64,000 nucleotides of DNA from Antarcticirhabdus aurantiaca (GCF_009765365.1 NZ_VTOM01000011.1:114322-178321), one strand, 5' to 3'; counted from the first letter of the stretch, positions 23,940-32,939 are shown. Numbers and translations are program-made. The notes: generated from the letters alone by a model not told the origin.

Positions 23940-24035
23940 CGGATCGCACCCTCCATCGGGGCGGCCGTCGTCATCTCCCCGCCGCATCCCGTCGGCCGAC
24001 GCTCTAACAAGCTTTGCGGGTGCGCGAAATGGGGA

Positions 24036-24788
24036 TCAGCGCTCCCCGAGCAGCGTGTAGGTGCCGAAGGCCGGGATCTTCACGCCGACGTGGCGCAGGT
24101 CCAGGCCCGCGACGAGGCCGAGGATGTTGAGCTCGAGCCCCGACTTCGCGCCGACGGCCAGCCCCGCATAGCCGAACAGCGAGAAGCGGAGGTCCCGCCC
24201 GTCCGCGTCGACCGATACGAGGCGGCCGTCCGAGGGATAGTCGCGCCCGACGGCGGCGACCGGCATGGCCGCGTCGAGCCCCGGCACCGAGCGGATCACG
24301 AAGGCGGTGAAGGTGTTCGAGTTCGGCCCGGGAAAGATGTGGTAGCCGCCGCTCATGGCGTAGGGATAGGCGCGGATCGCCTCGCGCACCTTCGGGATCA
24401 AACGCTCGGCCGCCTCGCCCTTCACCTGGAAGATGACGCGCGGCACGTTCGAGTACCAGCGCCCATCGGCGGGATAGCCGTTGTAGCGGACCGGCGAGCC
24501 CCAGCCGACCTTGTCCCAGCGCTCGTAAGGGGCGCCGCCGGGCTCCTTGACGACGATCCAGGAATGCTCGGCGATCGCGCCCTTCAGCCCGCCGGTGCGC
24601 GCCGCCATGACGAAGAGCGCCGCTTCCGGGCTCTCCTTGGCCGGCGGCAGGATGGCGGCCGAGCCCCAGTCGGCCTGGCGCCAGGAGCGGGGATGGTCGC
24701 CCATGACCCAGAGCGCGGCGGAGACCGCGGCGGGAACGAGGTAGATGAGAACGAAGGCGGCGAGGCAGAGCATAAGAACGCGGCGCAT
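24036..24788 (-). CDS. DUF3750 family membrane-anchored protein
   Basis: 250 residues with one N-terminal membrane segment (about 4-27) and a long extracytoplasmic part. Segments such as H-S-W-I-V-V-K near 76, R-Y-N-G-Y-P near 101, and A-Y-P-Y-A-M-S-G-G-Y-H-I-F-P-G-P-N-S-N-T-F near 140 are those I associate with DUF3750. The H..N..N-T-F arrangement suggests a papain- or transpeptidase-like fold, but this is a guess. Function unknown. Divergent from the asparaginase gene. Confidence 0.75.
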   Translation of the reverse strand: MRRVLMLCLAAFVLIYLVPAAVSAALWVMGDHPRSWRQADWGSAAILPPAKESPEAALFVMAARTGGLKGAIAEHSWIVVKEPGGAPYERWDKVGWGSPVRYNGYPADGRWYSNVPRVIFQVKGEAAERLIPKVREAIRAYPYAMSGGYHIFPGPNSNTFTAFVIRSVPGLDAAMPVAAVGRDYPSDGRLVSVDADGRDLRFSLFGYAGLAVGAKSGLELNILGLVAGLDLRHVGVKIPAFGTYTLLGER

Positions 24789-24889
24789 GCGGCTGGCGGG
24801 ACCGGGATGAGGTTGCTAGGAGCGGCGCGGCCCGTCGACCGCATCGGCAAAGATGGTGTCGGCGCCTGCGGGCCGAAATGAGATGGCGC

Positions 24890-25909
24890 ATGGAAAATCC
24901 GGTTCTGGTCGAAGTGACGCGGGGTCCGCTGGTCGAGAGCCGCCACCGCGGCGCCTTCGCGGTGGTGGACGCCGGAGGCGCGATCGTCGCGAGCGCCGGC
25001 GACGTCGAGCGGCCCATCTATCCGCGCTCGGCCATCAAGGTGTTCCAGGCCCTGCCGCTGGTGGAGAGCGGCGCGGCGGACGCCTTCGGCTTCGGCGATG
25101 CCGAGCTGTCGCTCGCCTGCGCCTCGCATTCGGGCGAGCCCGGCCACGCGGCGCTCGCCGCCTCCATGCTGGAGCGCGCCGGCCTCGGCCCCGTCTGCCT
25201 CGAATGCGGCGCCCATTGGCCCTTCGATCCGGCGGTCGCGCGTGACATGGCGCGGGCGGGCGCGGAGCCGACGCCGCTCCACAACAACTGCTCGGGCAAG
25301 CATGCCGGCTTCCTCTGCACCGCCGCCCATCTCGGCGAGGACATCGCGGGATACGTGCGGGCCGAGCACGTCGTTCAGCGCCGCGTCACCGCGGCCATCG
25401 CCGACGTGACGGGCGCCGTGCTCTCGCCGGACGTCCGCGGCACGGACGGCTGCTCGATCCCGACCTATGCCGCGCCGCTCGCGAGCTTCGCCCGCGGCTT
25501 CGCGCGGCTCGCCGCCGGCACGGGCGTGCCGGCCGAGCGGGCGCGGGCCGGGCGCCGGCTGATCGAGGCCTGCATGGCGCAGCCCTGGGAAATGTCCGGC
25601 ACGGGCCGGGCCTGTCTGCGCGTGATGGAGGCGGCGCCGGGCCGGATCTTCGCCAAGACCGGCGCCGAGGGCGTCTTCTGCGGCGCCCTACCCGAACAGG
25701 GCCTCGGCTTCGCGCTGAAGATCGACGACGGGGCGACGCGGGCGGCCGAGAGCCTCGTCGCGGCGCTTCTGGCGGAACTCGTCAGGCGCACCGAGCCGGA
25801 TCTCGCCGCGCGCCTCGACGCGCTGGCGACACCGGTCCTGCGCAACTGGGAAGGCGCCGAGGTCGGCGGCCTTTGCCCGACCCCGGCGGTGGTCGCGGCC
25901 GCTCGCTGA
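24890..25909 (+). CDS. Asparaginase II family protein (L-asparaginase-like)
   Basis: 339 residues from the second ATG (M-E-N-P-V-L-V-E-V), chosen because family members begin at this point; an in-frame ATG four codons upstream is possible. Family PF06089: R-S-A-I-K-V-F-Q near residue 44, C-A-S-H-S-G-E near 77, N-N-C-S-G-K-H-A-G-F near 138. Expected to hydrolyse L-asparagine to aspartate and ammonia; the family's Rhizobium etli founder is an inducible asparaginase. Cytoplasmic. It ends 10 bp from the convergent NYN gene. Confidence 0.85.
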   Translation: MENPVLVEVTRGPLVESRHRGAFAVVDAGGAIVASAGDVERPIYPRSAIKVFQALPLVESGAADAFGFGDAELSLACASHSGEPGHAALAASMLERAGLGPVCLECGAHWPFDPAVARDMARAGAEPTPLHNNCSGKHAGFLCTAAHLGEDIAGYVRAEHVVQRRVTAAIADVTGAVLSPDVRGTDGCSIPTYAAPLASFARGFARLAAGTGVPAERARAGRRLIEACMAQPWEMSGTGRACLRVMEAAPGRIFAKTGAEGVFCGALPEQGLGFALKIDDGATRAAESLVAALLAELVRRTEPDLAARLDALATPVLRNWEGAEVGGLCPTPAVVAAAR

Positions 25910-25918
25910 GGGCCCGCC

Positions 25919-26722
25919 TCAGGAGGGCTTGGCGGCGGCCTTGCTCGTGCGGCGGCGCGGCGTGCGCGCGGGCTTCTTGGCTTCGTCCGCCGTCTCGGCG
26001 GCGCTGCGGGTCTTCAGCCGGATGCGCGCCATGCCGTTCGCGCCGCTCTGGATGTCGAAGAGGCCGGACGCGCGCACGAGGTCGCTCAGCTTCTTGTGGC
26101 CGAAGGTGCGCGAGTCGAAGTCGGAATAGCGGTTGAAGATCTGCTTGCCGAATTCGCCGAGCCCGATCCAGCCGTCCTCCGTTTCGTCGCGCTCGGCCAG
26201 CGCGAAGACCTCGCGAAGGAGGTCGCGGGCCTCGCCCATGCCGCCCTGCGGCGCCGGAGCCGCCGCTCCGCCGGCCGGCGCCGGCAGGAGGTTCTCCGTG
26301 TAGATGAAGCGCATGCAGGCCTGGCGGAAGCTTTCCGGCGTCTTCGCCTCGCCGAAGCCGTAGACGGCAAGGCCGTTCTCCCGCAGGCGCGCGGCGAGGC
26401 GGGTGAAGTCCGAATCGGACGACACGATGCAGAAGCCGTCGAAGCGCCCCGAATGCATGAGGTCCATGGCGTCGATGACGAGCGAGATGTCGGAGGCGTT
26501 CTTGCCTGTGACATAGGCGAACTGCTGCTGCGGAAGGATCGCGTGGCGCGACAGGACGTCGGTCCAACCCTTCATGCGCGGACTGGAGAAGTCGCCGTAG
26601 ATGCGGCGCACGCTGGCTTCGCCGAGCTTGGCGATCTCGTCGAACAGTCCGTCGACGATCCGGGCGGAAGCGTTGTCGGCGTCGATCAGGACGGCGAGGC
26701 GGTGCGAGCGGTTGTCGGCCAT
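25919..26722 (-). CDS. NYN-domain protein with OST-HTH/LOTUS domain
   Basis: 267 residues from an ATG preceded by gggagc. N-terminal NYN (PIN-like) nuclease domain: L-I-D-A-D-N near residue 12, D-F-S-S near 44, and I-V-S-S-D-S-D-F near 98 supply the acidic metal-binding residues. A LOTUS-like winged domain follows (W-I-G-L-G-E-F near 183), then a Lys/Arg/Ala-rich tail. This is the widespread YaeI/DUF88-LOTUS type, presumed RNA-cleaving or RNA-binding; targets unknown. Next upstream gene on the same strand is doc, 88 bp away. Confidence 0.87.
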   Translation of the reverse strand: MADNRSHRLAVLIDADNASARIVDGLFDEIAKLGEASVRRIYGDFSSPRMKGWTDVLSRHAILPQQQFAYVTGKNASDISLVIDAMDLMHSGRFDGFCIVSSDSDFTRLAARLRENGLAVYGFGEAKTPESFRQACMRFIYTENLLPAPAGGAAAPAPQGGMGEARDLLREVFALAERDETEDGWIGLGEFGKQIFNRYSDFDSRTFGHKKLSDLVRASGLFDIQSGANGMARIRLKTRSAAETADEAKKPARTPRRRTSKAAAKPS

Positions 26723-26810
26723 CGGGGCTCCCTGTTGCGTTCGGTGGCGGGCATAGCACGAAACGCCCAGTGCGGGACGATGGATCGTATCCGGCCGTCG
26801 GCAAGCCGGT

Positions 26811-27197
26811 TCAGGCGCGCCGCTCCGTGAAGTCGCGGAACCAGCGCGCCGTCTCCGCCTCCTCCACCGCCCCGGCCGCGACGTCCATGACGAACTGGTA
26901 GACAAGCCCGTTGTCGGCGGTAAGGGCGTAGCCATGCTTGGCCAGGAACACCGCCGCGACGAGAATCCCCGTGCGCTTGTTGCCGTCGATGAAGGGGTGG
27001 TTGCGGAGGATTCCGTAAAGATACGCGGCTGCGAGGTCGTGTACCTCGGGTTCGCCATAGGCCGCCTTGTTCACGGGCCGGGCCAACGCGGATTCGAGAA
27101 GTGACGAGTCGCGGATGCCTCGAAGGCCACCGAAGCGGTCGATCTGCTCGACCTGGATCTGCTCGACCGCCGCCTGGGAAACCCAGCGCCAGTTCAC
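26811..27197 (-). CDS. doc: Doc-family toxin (Fic fold, death-on-curing)
   Basis: 128 residues. The Fic core motif reads H-P-F-I-D-G-N-K-R (67-75), matching Doc's H-x-F-x-[D/N]-x-N-K-R and lacking the second Arg/Gly of AMPylating Fic proteins. Doc toxins phosphorylate EF-Tu and stop translation. Its start overlaps the antitoxin stop as ATGA, a typical toxin-antitoxin layout. All visible catalytic residues are present, so the toxin is probably active. Confidence 0.92.
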   Translation of the reverse strand: MNWRWVSQAAVEQIQVEQIDRFGGLRGIRDSSLLESALARPVNKAAYGEPEVHDLAAAYLYGILRNHPFIDGNKRTGILVAAVFLAKHGYALTADNGLVYQFVMDVAAGAVEEAETARWFRDFTERRA

Positions 27198-27415
27198 TTC
27201 GCCAGCCTGGTCAGAGCGTCGCGATACTTGTCCATGAATTCGCGGGCGTGTGCGAGCTCTTCCTCGAACTCGTCCGTCGATTTGACGAGGCGGATGCCAT
27301 CTTCCGTCGGTATCGCCTGGAGACGATCGCCGGTGGAGAAGCCGGCGCGATCGAGAAGCTCCTTCGGCAGGATCACGCCCTCCGAATTGCCGATCTTGCG
27401 AACCACCGTGTTCAT
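27194..27415 (-). CDS. AbrB/MazE-type antitoxin paired with Doc
   Basis: 73 residues from the ATG with a ggag site about 10 bases upstream. The N-terminal swapped-hairpin (SpoVT-AbrB) fold reads V-V-R-K-I-G-N-S-E-G-V-I-L-P-K-E-L-L; the acidic C-terminus (D-E-F-E-E-E-L-A-H-A-R-E-F) would wrap the toxin. It neutralises Doc and represses its own promoter. Classic P1 Doc uses a Phd-fold antitoxin; here the partner is AbrB-type, a known but less common pairing. Confidence 0.9.
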   Translation of the reverse strand: MNTVVRKIGNSEGVILPKELLDRAGFSTGDRLQAIPTEDGIRLVKSTDEFEEELAHAREFMDKYRDALTRLAK

Positions 27416-27432
27416 GACGCGTCGCTCCTGCA

Positions 27433-27452
27433 GTAATAACAAGCGTTATAAC
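27433..27452. promoter_or_regulatory. Candidate operator/promoter of the antitoxin-doc operon
   Basis: ATAAC-aagc-GTTAT with two further matching bases on each side after one mismatch, 18 bp upstream of the antitoxin ATG and in an AT-rich pocket. A likely binding site for the AbrB-type antitoxin. Confidence 0.55.
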
Positions 27453-27482
27453 TACGGTGCCCGATCGATCGCTTCAAGGGCG

Positions 27483-29114
27483 TCAATGGGCGAGGATCGT
27501 ATCGAGGGGCGCGCGTAGGGTCCAGACGACGCCGGCAGGGTCGTAGGCCATGTGGACGGATCCGCCGAGACCACGGGCGGTCATCTTCTGCGTGACCAGG
27601 GTGCCGAATCCCGAGCGTTTCGGCTCGACCACCATCGGGCCGCCGATCTCGCGCCAGGTGATGCTGAAGTCGTCCGCCAGCGTCCAGTCGATCTCGACGC
27701 GTCCCTCGTCGACGGACAGGGCGCCGTACTTCGCCGCGTTGGTCGCGAGTTCGTGGAAGGCGAGCCCGATGGTCTGGGCTGCGGACGGGTTGATCTTGAC
27801 CTCCGGGCCGGACGCCCGGATCTGACCGCCTGCGCCGAAGGCGCGGAGCTGCGACGCGGCGAGCTCGGCGACGGAGGCCGAGTCCCAGCCCCGGCCGGCC
27901 AGGAGATCGGCCGAGCGGGCGAGCGAGCTCAGGGCCTCGGAAAGGGTGGCGAGGAACTGCGTCGTGTCCGAGCTTTCCTTGGCGGCCCGGCGGGCGATCG
28001 CCGCGATCAGCGCGTACTGGTTCTTGGCGCGATGGGTCATTTCGCGCATCAGGAAGCGGTTCTGCTGCTCGGCCTCGCGACGGTCGCGGGATGCCTGGGC
28101 CAGTACCTTCGACACCTCGCCGATCTCCATGATCTCGGTGGAGACCGCCGAGGCCGGCTCGCCCCGCCCGATCCGCTCGGCCTGGATCTTCAGCACCTCG
28201 ATCGGCCGGGCGATCTTGCGGCCGAGGTACCAGGCCAGAAAGATGCAGAACAGGAGCAGCAGGGCCGTTCCCCAGGCGAGGAGAGCCCAGGACCGGATGA
28301 TCGGCCGCTCGACCGCGCTGCCGGGCACGGTGACGTGCGTGGTCCAGCCGGACAGCTGGGAGCGCACCTCCGCCTCCAGCGCGCGGTCGTCGGATGGCGC
28401 GGCGGGCTCGGCCGGATCGGGCGCGACGCGCACGATGGAGCGCTTCTCGTCGTCGCTGATCTCCGCCGTCCAGCTATGGGGCAGCTGGCGGGCGGCGACC
28501 ACCTCGTCGAGGTCCGCCGCGCTCTTGTTGATCGCGAGAACGTAGGGGACGGTGTCGCCCCGGCGCACGGGCACGGCGACGTAGAACACCGTTTCCCCGG
28601 CCACGGGCCCGTAGAACACGCCCGACACCTGCGGCTCGCCCGTCACGAAGGCGCGCTCGATCGCGGGCGGATAGGTGACCTTCCGCGGCGGCGACGGATA
28701 AGGAAGCCGGGTGTTCATGACGACGTCGAGGTTCGGCGTGACGAGCGCGGCGTTGGTCTCGCTCCCGTCCAGCGCGACGGCCGTGCGCAGGTGGAAGTTG
28801 GCGAGGTCGTTGGCGTCGATCGAGGGCGAGGAGGCGAGGACCCGCGCCGTCGTGATCATGCCGAAGATCTCGCGGTCGACCGCGTTGGAGATGATCTCCG
28901 CCGTGTCCGCCACCTGCGTCAGCGCGACCTCTTCCTGCTGACGGTCGAATTCCAGGATCAGGAAGACGCTGAACAGGATCGCCGGCGCCATGACGACGAG
29001 CGCGAAGCCGATGAGATAGGCGATGAGCGGCGGTCGGCGTCGCAGCCGGCGCGCCATGCGGAACGGCCGCAGCCCGGCGCGGAGAAGACCCGTTTTTTCG
29101 GCGTCGGCGGCCAT
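27483..29114 (-). CDS. HWE-family membrane sensor histidine kinase
   Basis: 543 residues. Two membrane helices (about 34-52 and 265-285) enclose a periplasmic sensor domain of about 210 residues. A HAMP-like linker (A-R-P-I-E-V-L near 300) leads to the kinase core, whose H-box E-M-T-H-R-A-K-N-Q carries the phospho-acceptor His361. The H-E-L-A-T-N-A-A-K-Y-G-A-L N-box is the HWE/HisKA_2 form. The G2-like segment is G-F-G-T-L. No response regulator is adjacent, so the partner is elsewhere. The chosen ATG lacks a clear ribosome site; start is uncertain. HWE kinases often feed the general stress response in this group. Confidence 0.88.
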   Translation of the reverse strand: MAADAEKTGLLRAGLRPFRMARRLRRRPPLIAYLIGFALVVMAPAILFSVFLILEFDRQQEEVALTQVADTAEIISNAVDREIFGMITTARVLASSPSIDANDLANFHLRTAVALDGSETNAALVTPNLDVVMNTRLPYPSPPRKVTYPPAIERAFVTGEPQVSGVFYGPVAGETVFYVAVPVRRGDTVPYVLAINKSAADLDEVVAARQLPHSWTAEISDDEKRSIVRVAPDPAEPAAPSDDRALEAEVRSQLSGWTTHVTVPGSAVERPIIRSWALLAWGTALLLLFCIFLAWYLGRKIARPIEVLKIQAERIGRGEPASAVSTEIMEIGEVSKVLAQASRDRREAEQQNRFLMREMTHRAKNQYALIAAIARRAAKESSDTTQFLATLSEALSSLARSADLLAGRGWDSASVAELAASQLRAFGAGGQIRASGPEVKINPSAAQTIGLAFHELATNAAKYGALSVDEGRVEIDWTLADDFSITWREIGGPMVVEPKRSGFGTLVTQKMTARGLGGSVHMAYDPAGVVWTLRAPLDTILAH

Positions 29115-29347
29115 GAGGGGGCAATTCCGGTGATGGTCGGCACGCGCGGCGGTGGGACGGCCCCTTCGACCCGCCCGCCGCCGCGCGAGCGTGTCACGAC
29201 TATAGGTGATGGTCCGCGGAAGTGCCAGGATGCAGGAGCCCTGCGGTCGCTCCGAGAAGTTTCGCAGCGACATCGATACGCCCGGTGCGTGCAAATCCTC
29301 GCCCGGCTTCCTATGTCTGGAGGAAAGGCTTCAAGGAGAATCCGTCC

Positions 29348-29587
29348 GTGAAATCGGGACCTGTCGCGTTCATCTTATGGCTCTGCTGCCTGATCGGCAT
29401 CTGCGGGTTGCACCGCATCTATCTCGGCCGATTCTGGACCGGCCTCTTGTGGATCTTCACCTTCGGTCTTCTCGGCGTCGGGCAGCTCATCGACCTGTTC
29501 CTGCTTCCCGGCATGGTGCGGGAAGAAAACCTGACCTCGCGCCTTCAGGCGATCGAGCGCGAGCGCCGTTACGTGCCCGCGCGGTAA
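29348..29587 (+). CDS. Small TM2-domain membrane protein
   Basis: 79 residues from a GTG preceded by aaggagaa at good spacing. Two membrane helices (about 5-23 and 31-53) with the TM2 signature G-L-H-R-I-Y-L-G-R-F at the turn and G-V-G-Q-L-I-D-L-F in the second helix. A charged C-terminus faces the cytoplasm. TM2 proteins are common in bacteria, with no settled function. Convergent with the Rieske gene, only 9 bp apart. Confidence 0.85.
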   Translation: MKSGPVAFILWLCCLIGICGLHRIYLGRFWTGLLWIFTFGLLGVGQLIDLFLLPGMVREENLTSRLQAIERERRYVPAR

Positions 29588-29596
29588 GGAGCAGGC

Positions 29597-31150
29597 TCAA
29601 ACCAGCAGCGACCGGACCGTCCAGCCGGCCGCTGCCAGGCTCTCGCGGCGCGGCGCCGGTTCGCGCCGCAGCAGCGCGTGGAAGGCCGGCGTCTGGTCCT
29701 TCTCGCCGGCGCCGAGCGCGGCCCGGACGATGCCGCCCTCGACATAGAAGGCGGTGAAGCTGTCGCCGTCGATGTCGCCCTCGATATGGACCTCGTCGAA
29801 GCCTTCGGCGTGGCCGACATAGCGCAGCGGCGAGAACTGCGCGGTCCAGAAGAAGGGCACCCCGTCGAAGGCGGCGTCCCGTCCCATCATGGCGCGCGCG
29901 GCATGGCGGCCGTGCTGCTGCGCGACGCGCCAGTGCTCGATCCGCATCGGCTTCTCGTGCCCCGGCAAGGGGAAGGACGCGACGTCGCCGCCGAGAAACA
30001 GCTGATCGGCCGCCATCAGCCGTTCGTCGACGGACAGGCCTCGGCCGGCCGTCTCGGCGCCTTCGACGAGGCCGGACCGGGGCGCGGCGCCGACGGCGGA
30101 GATCAGGAGGTCGGCCTCCACCCGCCGCCCGTCGTCCAGGACGACGGCGCCCGGCTCGACCGAGGCCGCGGTGGCTCCCGTCAGCACCGTCACGCCGTTC
30201 TCGCGGTGCCGGGCGAGGAGGCGGCGGGCTACGGCTTCGCCGAACTGCTTGGCAAAGGGCAGCGGATCCCGAGCGATCACCGTGACGCGCTTGCCGCTCT
30301 GCGCGAGGGCGGCGGCGGCCTCCATGCCGATGAAGCCCGACCCGATGATCGCGACGCTCGCGGCCGGATCCGCCGCGGCCTTCAGGGCCTTGGCGTCGGC
30401 ATGGCTGCGCAGCGAGAACAGCTTGGCCGTATCGGCGCCGGCGAGATCGAGCGGCGCTGCATCGCTGCCGGGTGCCGCGAAGCAGGCGTCGTAGGCGAGC
30501 GAGCCGCCGTCGGCGAAGCGGATGACGCGCGACGGCGCGTCGACGGCGGCAACCGCGCGGTTCATCCACTCGATGCCGCGGGCCGCGAGATCGTCCCGAT
30601 CGGCGATCGGCAGGCCGTCGTCCTTCTTCTTGCCCTGGAGATAGGTCTTGGACAGGTCGGTCCGGTCGTAAGGGTTCTCGTCTTCCGCCGAGATGAGGAC
30701 GATCCGGCCATCGAAGCCGGCAGCGACGAGTTCGTCGGCGCATTCGAGGCCGGCCGCTCCGGCACCGACGATCGCATAGACCTTCGAGCCGCCGCGCCGG
30801 CGGTCGGCGGCGGTCACGGCCGGGCGGCTCGTCGCAGCGCCCGGCTCGACGTCGACGAGAACGCGGCCGTCCTCGACGCGCGTCTCGAAGCGGGCCAGGC
30901 ATTCGCGCGCCGGCGGTTCCAGGCGCTCGCCGTCGGCAAGGTCGAAGATCGCGTGGTGCCAGGGGCAGATCACTTGGTCGCCGACGCGCAGGCCCTTCTT
31001 CAGCGGCGCGCCCTTGTGCGGGCAGCGGGCGCCGGTCGCGAGGACGCGCTCGCCGCTGCGCGCGAGGAGGATCTTGACGCCCTGCGCCTCGACCTCGGTC
31101 AGGCCGTCGCGGGAGAGATCGTCGAAGGCGCAGACGTCGGTCATCGGCAT
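29597..31150 (-). CDS. Rieske [2Fe-2S] plus FAD-dependent ferredoxin-reductase-type oxidoreductase (fusion)
   Basis: 517 residues. N-terminal Rieske domain with C-P-H-K-G near residue 43 and C-P-W-H-H-A-I-F-D near 61 (ligands Cys/His, Cys/His). Then a pyridine nucleotide-disulphide reductase module: FAD-binding G-A-G-A-A-G near 130, NAD(P)H-binding G-S-G-F-I-G-M-E near 272, and the F-L-G-G-D-V-A FAD segment near 407, followed by a reductase C-terminal domain. The architecture equals AIFM3/rubredoxin-reductase-like proteins that pass electrons from NAD(P)H to an unidentified acceptor. No oxygenase gene is adjacent. Start ATG follows gggagc. Confidence 0.9.
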   Translation of the reverse strand: MPMTDVCAFDDLSRDGLTEVEAQGVKILLARSGERVLATGARCPHKGAPLKKGLRVGDQVICPWHHAIFDLADGERLEPPARECLARFETRVEDGRVLVDVEPGAATSRPAVTAADRRRGGSKVYAIVGAGAAGLECADELVAAGFDGRIVLISAEDENPYDRTDLSKTYLQGKKKDDGLPIADRDDLAARGIEWMNRAVAAVDAPSRVIRFADGGSLAYDACFAAPGSDAAPLDLAGADTAKLFSLRSHADAKALKAAADPAASVAIIGSGFIGMEAAAALAQSGKRVTVIARDPLPFAKQFGEAVARRLLARHRENGVTVLTGATAASVEPGAVVLDDGRRVEADLLISAVGAAPRSGLVEGAETAGRGLSVDERLMAADQLFLGGDVASFPLPGHEKPMRIEHWRVAQQHGRHAARAMMGRDAAFDGVPFFWTAQFSPLRYVGHAEGFDEVHIEGDIDGDSFTAFYVEGGIVRAALGAGEKDQTPAFHALLRREPAPRRESLAAAGWTVRSLLV

Positions 31151-31252
31151 GGGGCGCTCCCTGGCATCGTTCCAATCGGTTCGCCGGGAACGACGACAGG
31201 CGGCCACCGTTCCGTGGCCGGCTGACGATCGTCACTGGAGCGCACAAACGAA

Positions 31253-31280
31253 AGGGCGGGAGCCCGTCGGCGCCCGCCCT
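31253..31280 (-). terminator. Terminator after the L,D-transpeptidase gene
   Basis: An 8-bp stem (agggcggg / cccgccct) with extra internal pairing, followed on the minus strand by tttcgttt. Confidence 0.65.
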
Positions 31281-31308
31281 CGCGATTATTCGCTCGTGTT
31301 CGAAGCGC

Positions 31309-32025
31309 TCAGGCGATTCCGACCTGCGTCACGATCACCGGCGCTCCGTCCGGCACGCGGTTGTAGAGGTCGATGATGTCGTGGTTCATGAAGCGAACGC
31401 AGCCCGACGAGACCGCCTTGCCGATCGTCCAGTATTCCGGCGTGCCGTGCAGGCGGTACAGCGTGTCCTGCCCGTTCTGAAAGAGGTAGAGGGCGCGCGC
31501 GCCGAGCGGGTTGCCGAGGCCGCCTTCCATGCCGTCGGCATATTCTGCGAGGTCGGGCCGGCGCTGGATCATCTCGCGCGGCGGCGTCCAGCGCGGCCAG
31601 CGCTTCTTGAACTGCACGACGGCGTTGCCGCCCCAGGAGAAGCCCTCGCCGCCGATGCCGACGCCGTAGCGCATGGCCCGGCCGCCCGGCTCGACGAAGT
31701 AGGCGTAGCGCGAGGCCGTGTCGACGACGACCGTGCCGGGCATAGCGCCGGTCGGATCGGCGACTTCCTGGCGGAAGAAGCGCGGATCGACGCGGGAGGG
31801 ATCGATGGCCGGAATCTGGAACCCGTCGTCGTAGATCGGCCCGTACATGTCGGGAAGATAGGCGCTCGCATAGGGCGATCCGCCGGCGAAGGGCGTCAGG
31901 CCGGCGATGCGGGCGCGCGGGCCCGTGGTGCAGCCGGCGACGAGCGTCGTCGCGCCGAGCCCCAGGCCGACGAGAAGAGAGCGGCGCGACAGCCCGTCGC
32001 GCCCCGCGATGGGGGAAGAGGTCAT
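31309..32025 (-). CDS. L,D-transpeptidase (YkuD domain)
   Basis: 238 residues. The N-terminus has R-R-S-L-L, a hydrophobic run and L-V-A-G-C: a Tat-like lipoprotein signal. The catalytic segment is L-H-G-T-P near residue 190 and S-S-G-C-V-R-F near 209, with the nucleophile Cys. It forms 3-3 peptidoglycan cross-links or attaches lipoproteins to the wall; this short type with D-T-A-S-R-Y-A-Y-F is abundant in Hyphomicrobiales, which rely on 3-3 links. The chosen ATG avoids a 33-bp extension that lacks a ribosome site. Confidence 0.92.
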   Translation of the reverse strand: MTSSPIAGRDGLSRRSLLVGLGLGATTLVAGCTTGPRARIAGLTPFAGGSPYASAYLPDMYGPIYDDGFQIPAIDPSRVDPRFFRQEVADPTGAMPGTVVVDTASRYAYFVEPGGRAMRYGVGIGGEGFSWGGNAVVQFKKRWPRWTPPREMIQRRPDLAEYADGMEGGLGNPLGARALYLFQNGQDTLYRLHGTPEYWTIGKAVSSGCVRFMNHDIIDLYNRVPDGAPVIVTQVGIA

Positions 32026-32149
32026 GATCCAGCCTGCGGTTTTTTGGCCGCCGATCACGCCGGCGACGCTTTTTGACTTAGGCGCTGAACGGAGTTCGAG
32101 GAAAAAAGTTCCTCTTCCTTGAAATCGACAAGGATCGCGCGTCCGCGCC

Positions 32150-32812
32150 TCAGATCAGGTCCGGCAGTCCGGCAAGGTCCGGCAGCACCGCGCTCGGCGG
32201 CATGTCGAGATATTCGTCGGGTTCGTTGCCGCGATTGATCCAGACTGCGTGGAAGCCGAAGCGCGAGGCGCCCGCCACGTCCCAGCGATTGGAGGACTGG
32301 AAGCTGACGGCGTCGGGATAGATGCGGAAGCGCGTGGTCACGAGGTCGTAGACGCGCGGGTCGGTCTTGAAGCAGCCCGCATCGTCGGCCGAAAGGACCG
32401 CGTCGAAGAGGCTCTCGATACCGGCGCTGCGCACGGCGCGCGCGAGCATGGCGTGGCTGCCGTTGGACAGGATCGCGAGCCGCGCCCCGCGCTCCTTCAG
32501 CCGCCGCAGCGTCGCCGGCACTTCCTCGAAGGTGTCGAGGTCGCGATAGGCGTCGAGAAGGCGCTCGCGCAACGCCTCGTCGCGGCAGTCCTTCTTGGCC
32601 ATGGCCCAGTCGAGCGCGTCCTCGGTCAGCTGCCAGAAGTCGCGGGTCCGCGCGCCCATCATCGAGCGCGTCCAGGAATATTCGAGCTGCTTGCGCCGCC
32701 AGATCTCGGCGATCTCGCGCTCCTTCGCGCCCAGCGAGCCGGCATGGCGCTTGGCGGCCGCGCCCGTGTCGAACAAGGTGCCATAGGCGTCGAAGACGTA
32801 AACGGAATGCAC
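32150..32812 (-). CDS. Haloacid dehalogenase, type II (HAD superfamily)
   Basis: 220 residues from a GTG that follows ggaggg. HAD motif I F-D-A-Y-G-T-L-F-D near residue 7 supplies the nucleophile Asp; motif II is L-S-N-G-S near 110; then S-S-N-R-W-D-V near 171 and W-I-N-R near 188. The S-S-N-x-W-D form of motif IV is diagnostic for L-2-haloacid dehalogenases, which convert L-2-haloacids to D-2-hydroxyacids. Natural substrate in this organism unknown. Divergent from the aminotransferase gene. Confidence 0.9.
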   Translation of the reverse strand: MHSVYVFDAYGTLFDTGAAAKRHAGSLGAKEREIAEIWRRKQLEYSWTRSMMGARTRDFWQLTEDALDWAMAKKDCRDEALRERLLDAYRDLDTFEEVPATLRRLKERGARLAILSNGSHAMLARAVRSAGIESLFDAVLSADDAGCFKTDPRVYDLVTTRFRIYPDAVSFQSSNRWDVAGASRFGFHAVWINRGNEPDEYLDMPPSAVLPDLAGLPDLI

Positions 32813-32939
32813 GGGTCGTCCCTCCGGGGCGGCGGTTGCGCAGGTCCAGCCGAGAAGCCTATGACGCGGGTGGAGCCGGAATGGAACCCGTTCTTCGCGT
32901 TTGCGAAGGGATGGGGTGACGCGGAAAAGGACAAGTGGC

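Noticed and set aside
27552..29351. 599-codon plus-strand frame opposite the HWE kinase
   Set aside because: Antisense shadow; kinase H-box and N-box are on the minus strand.
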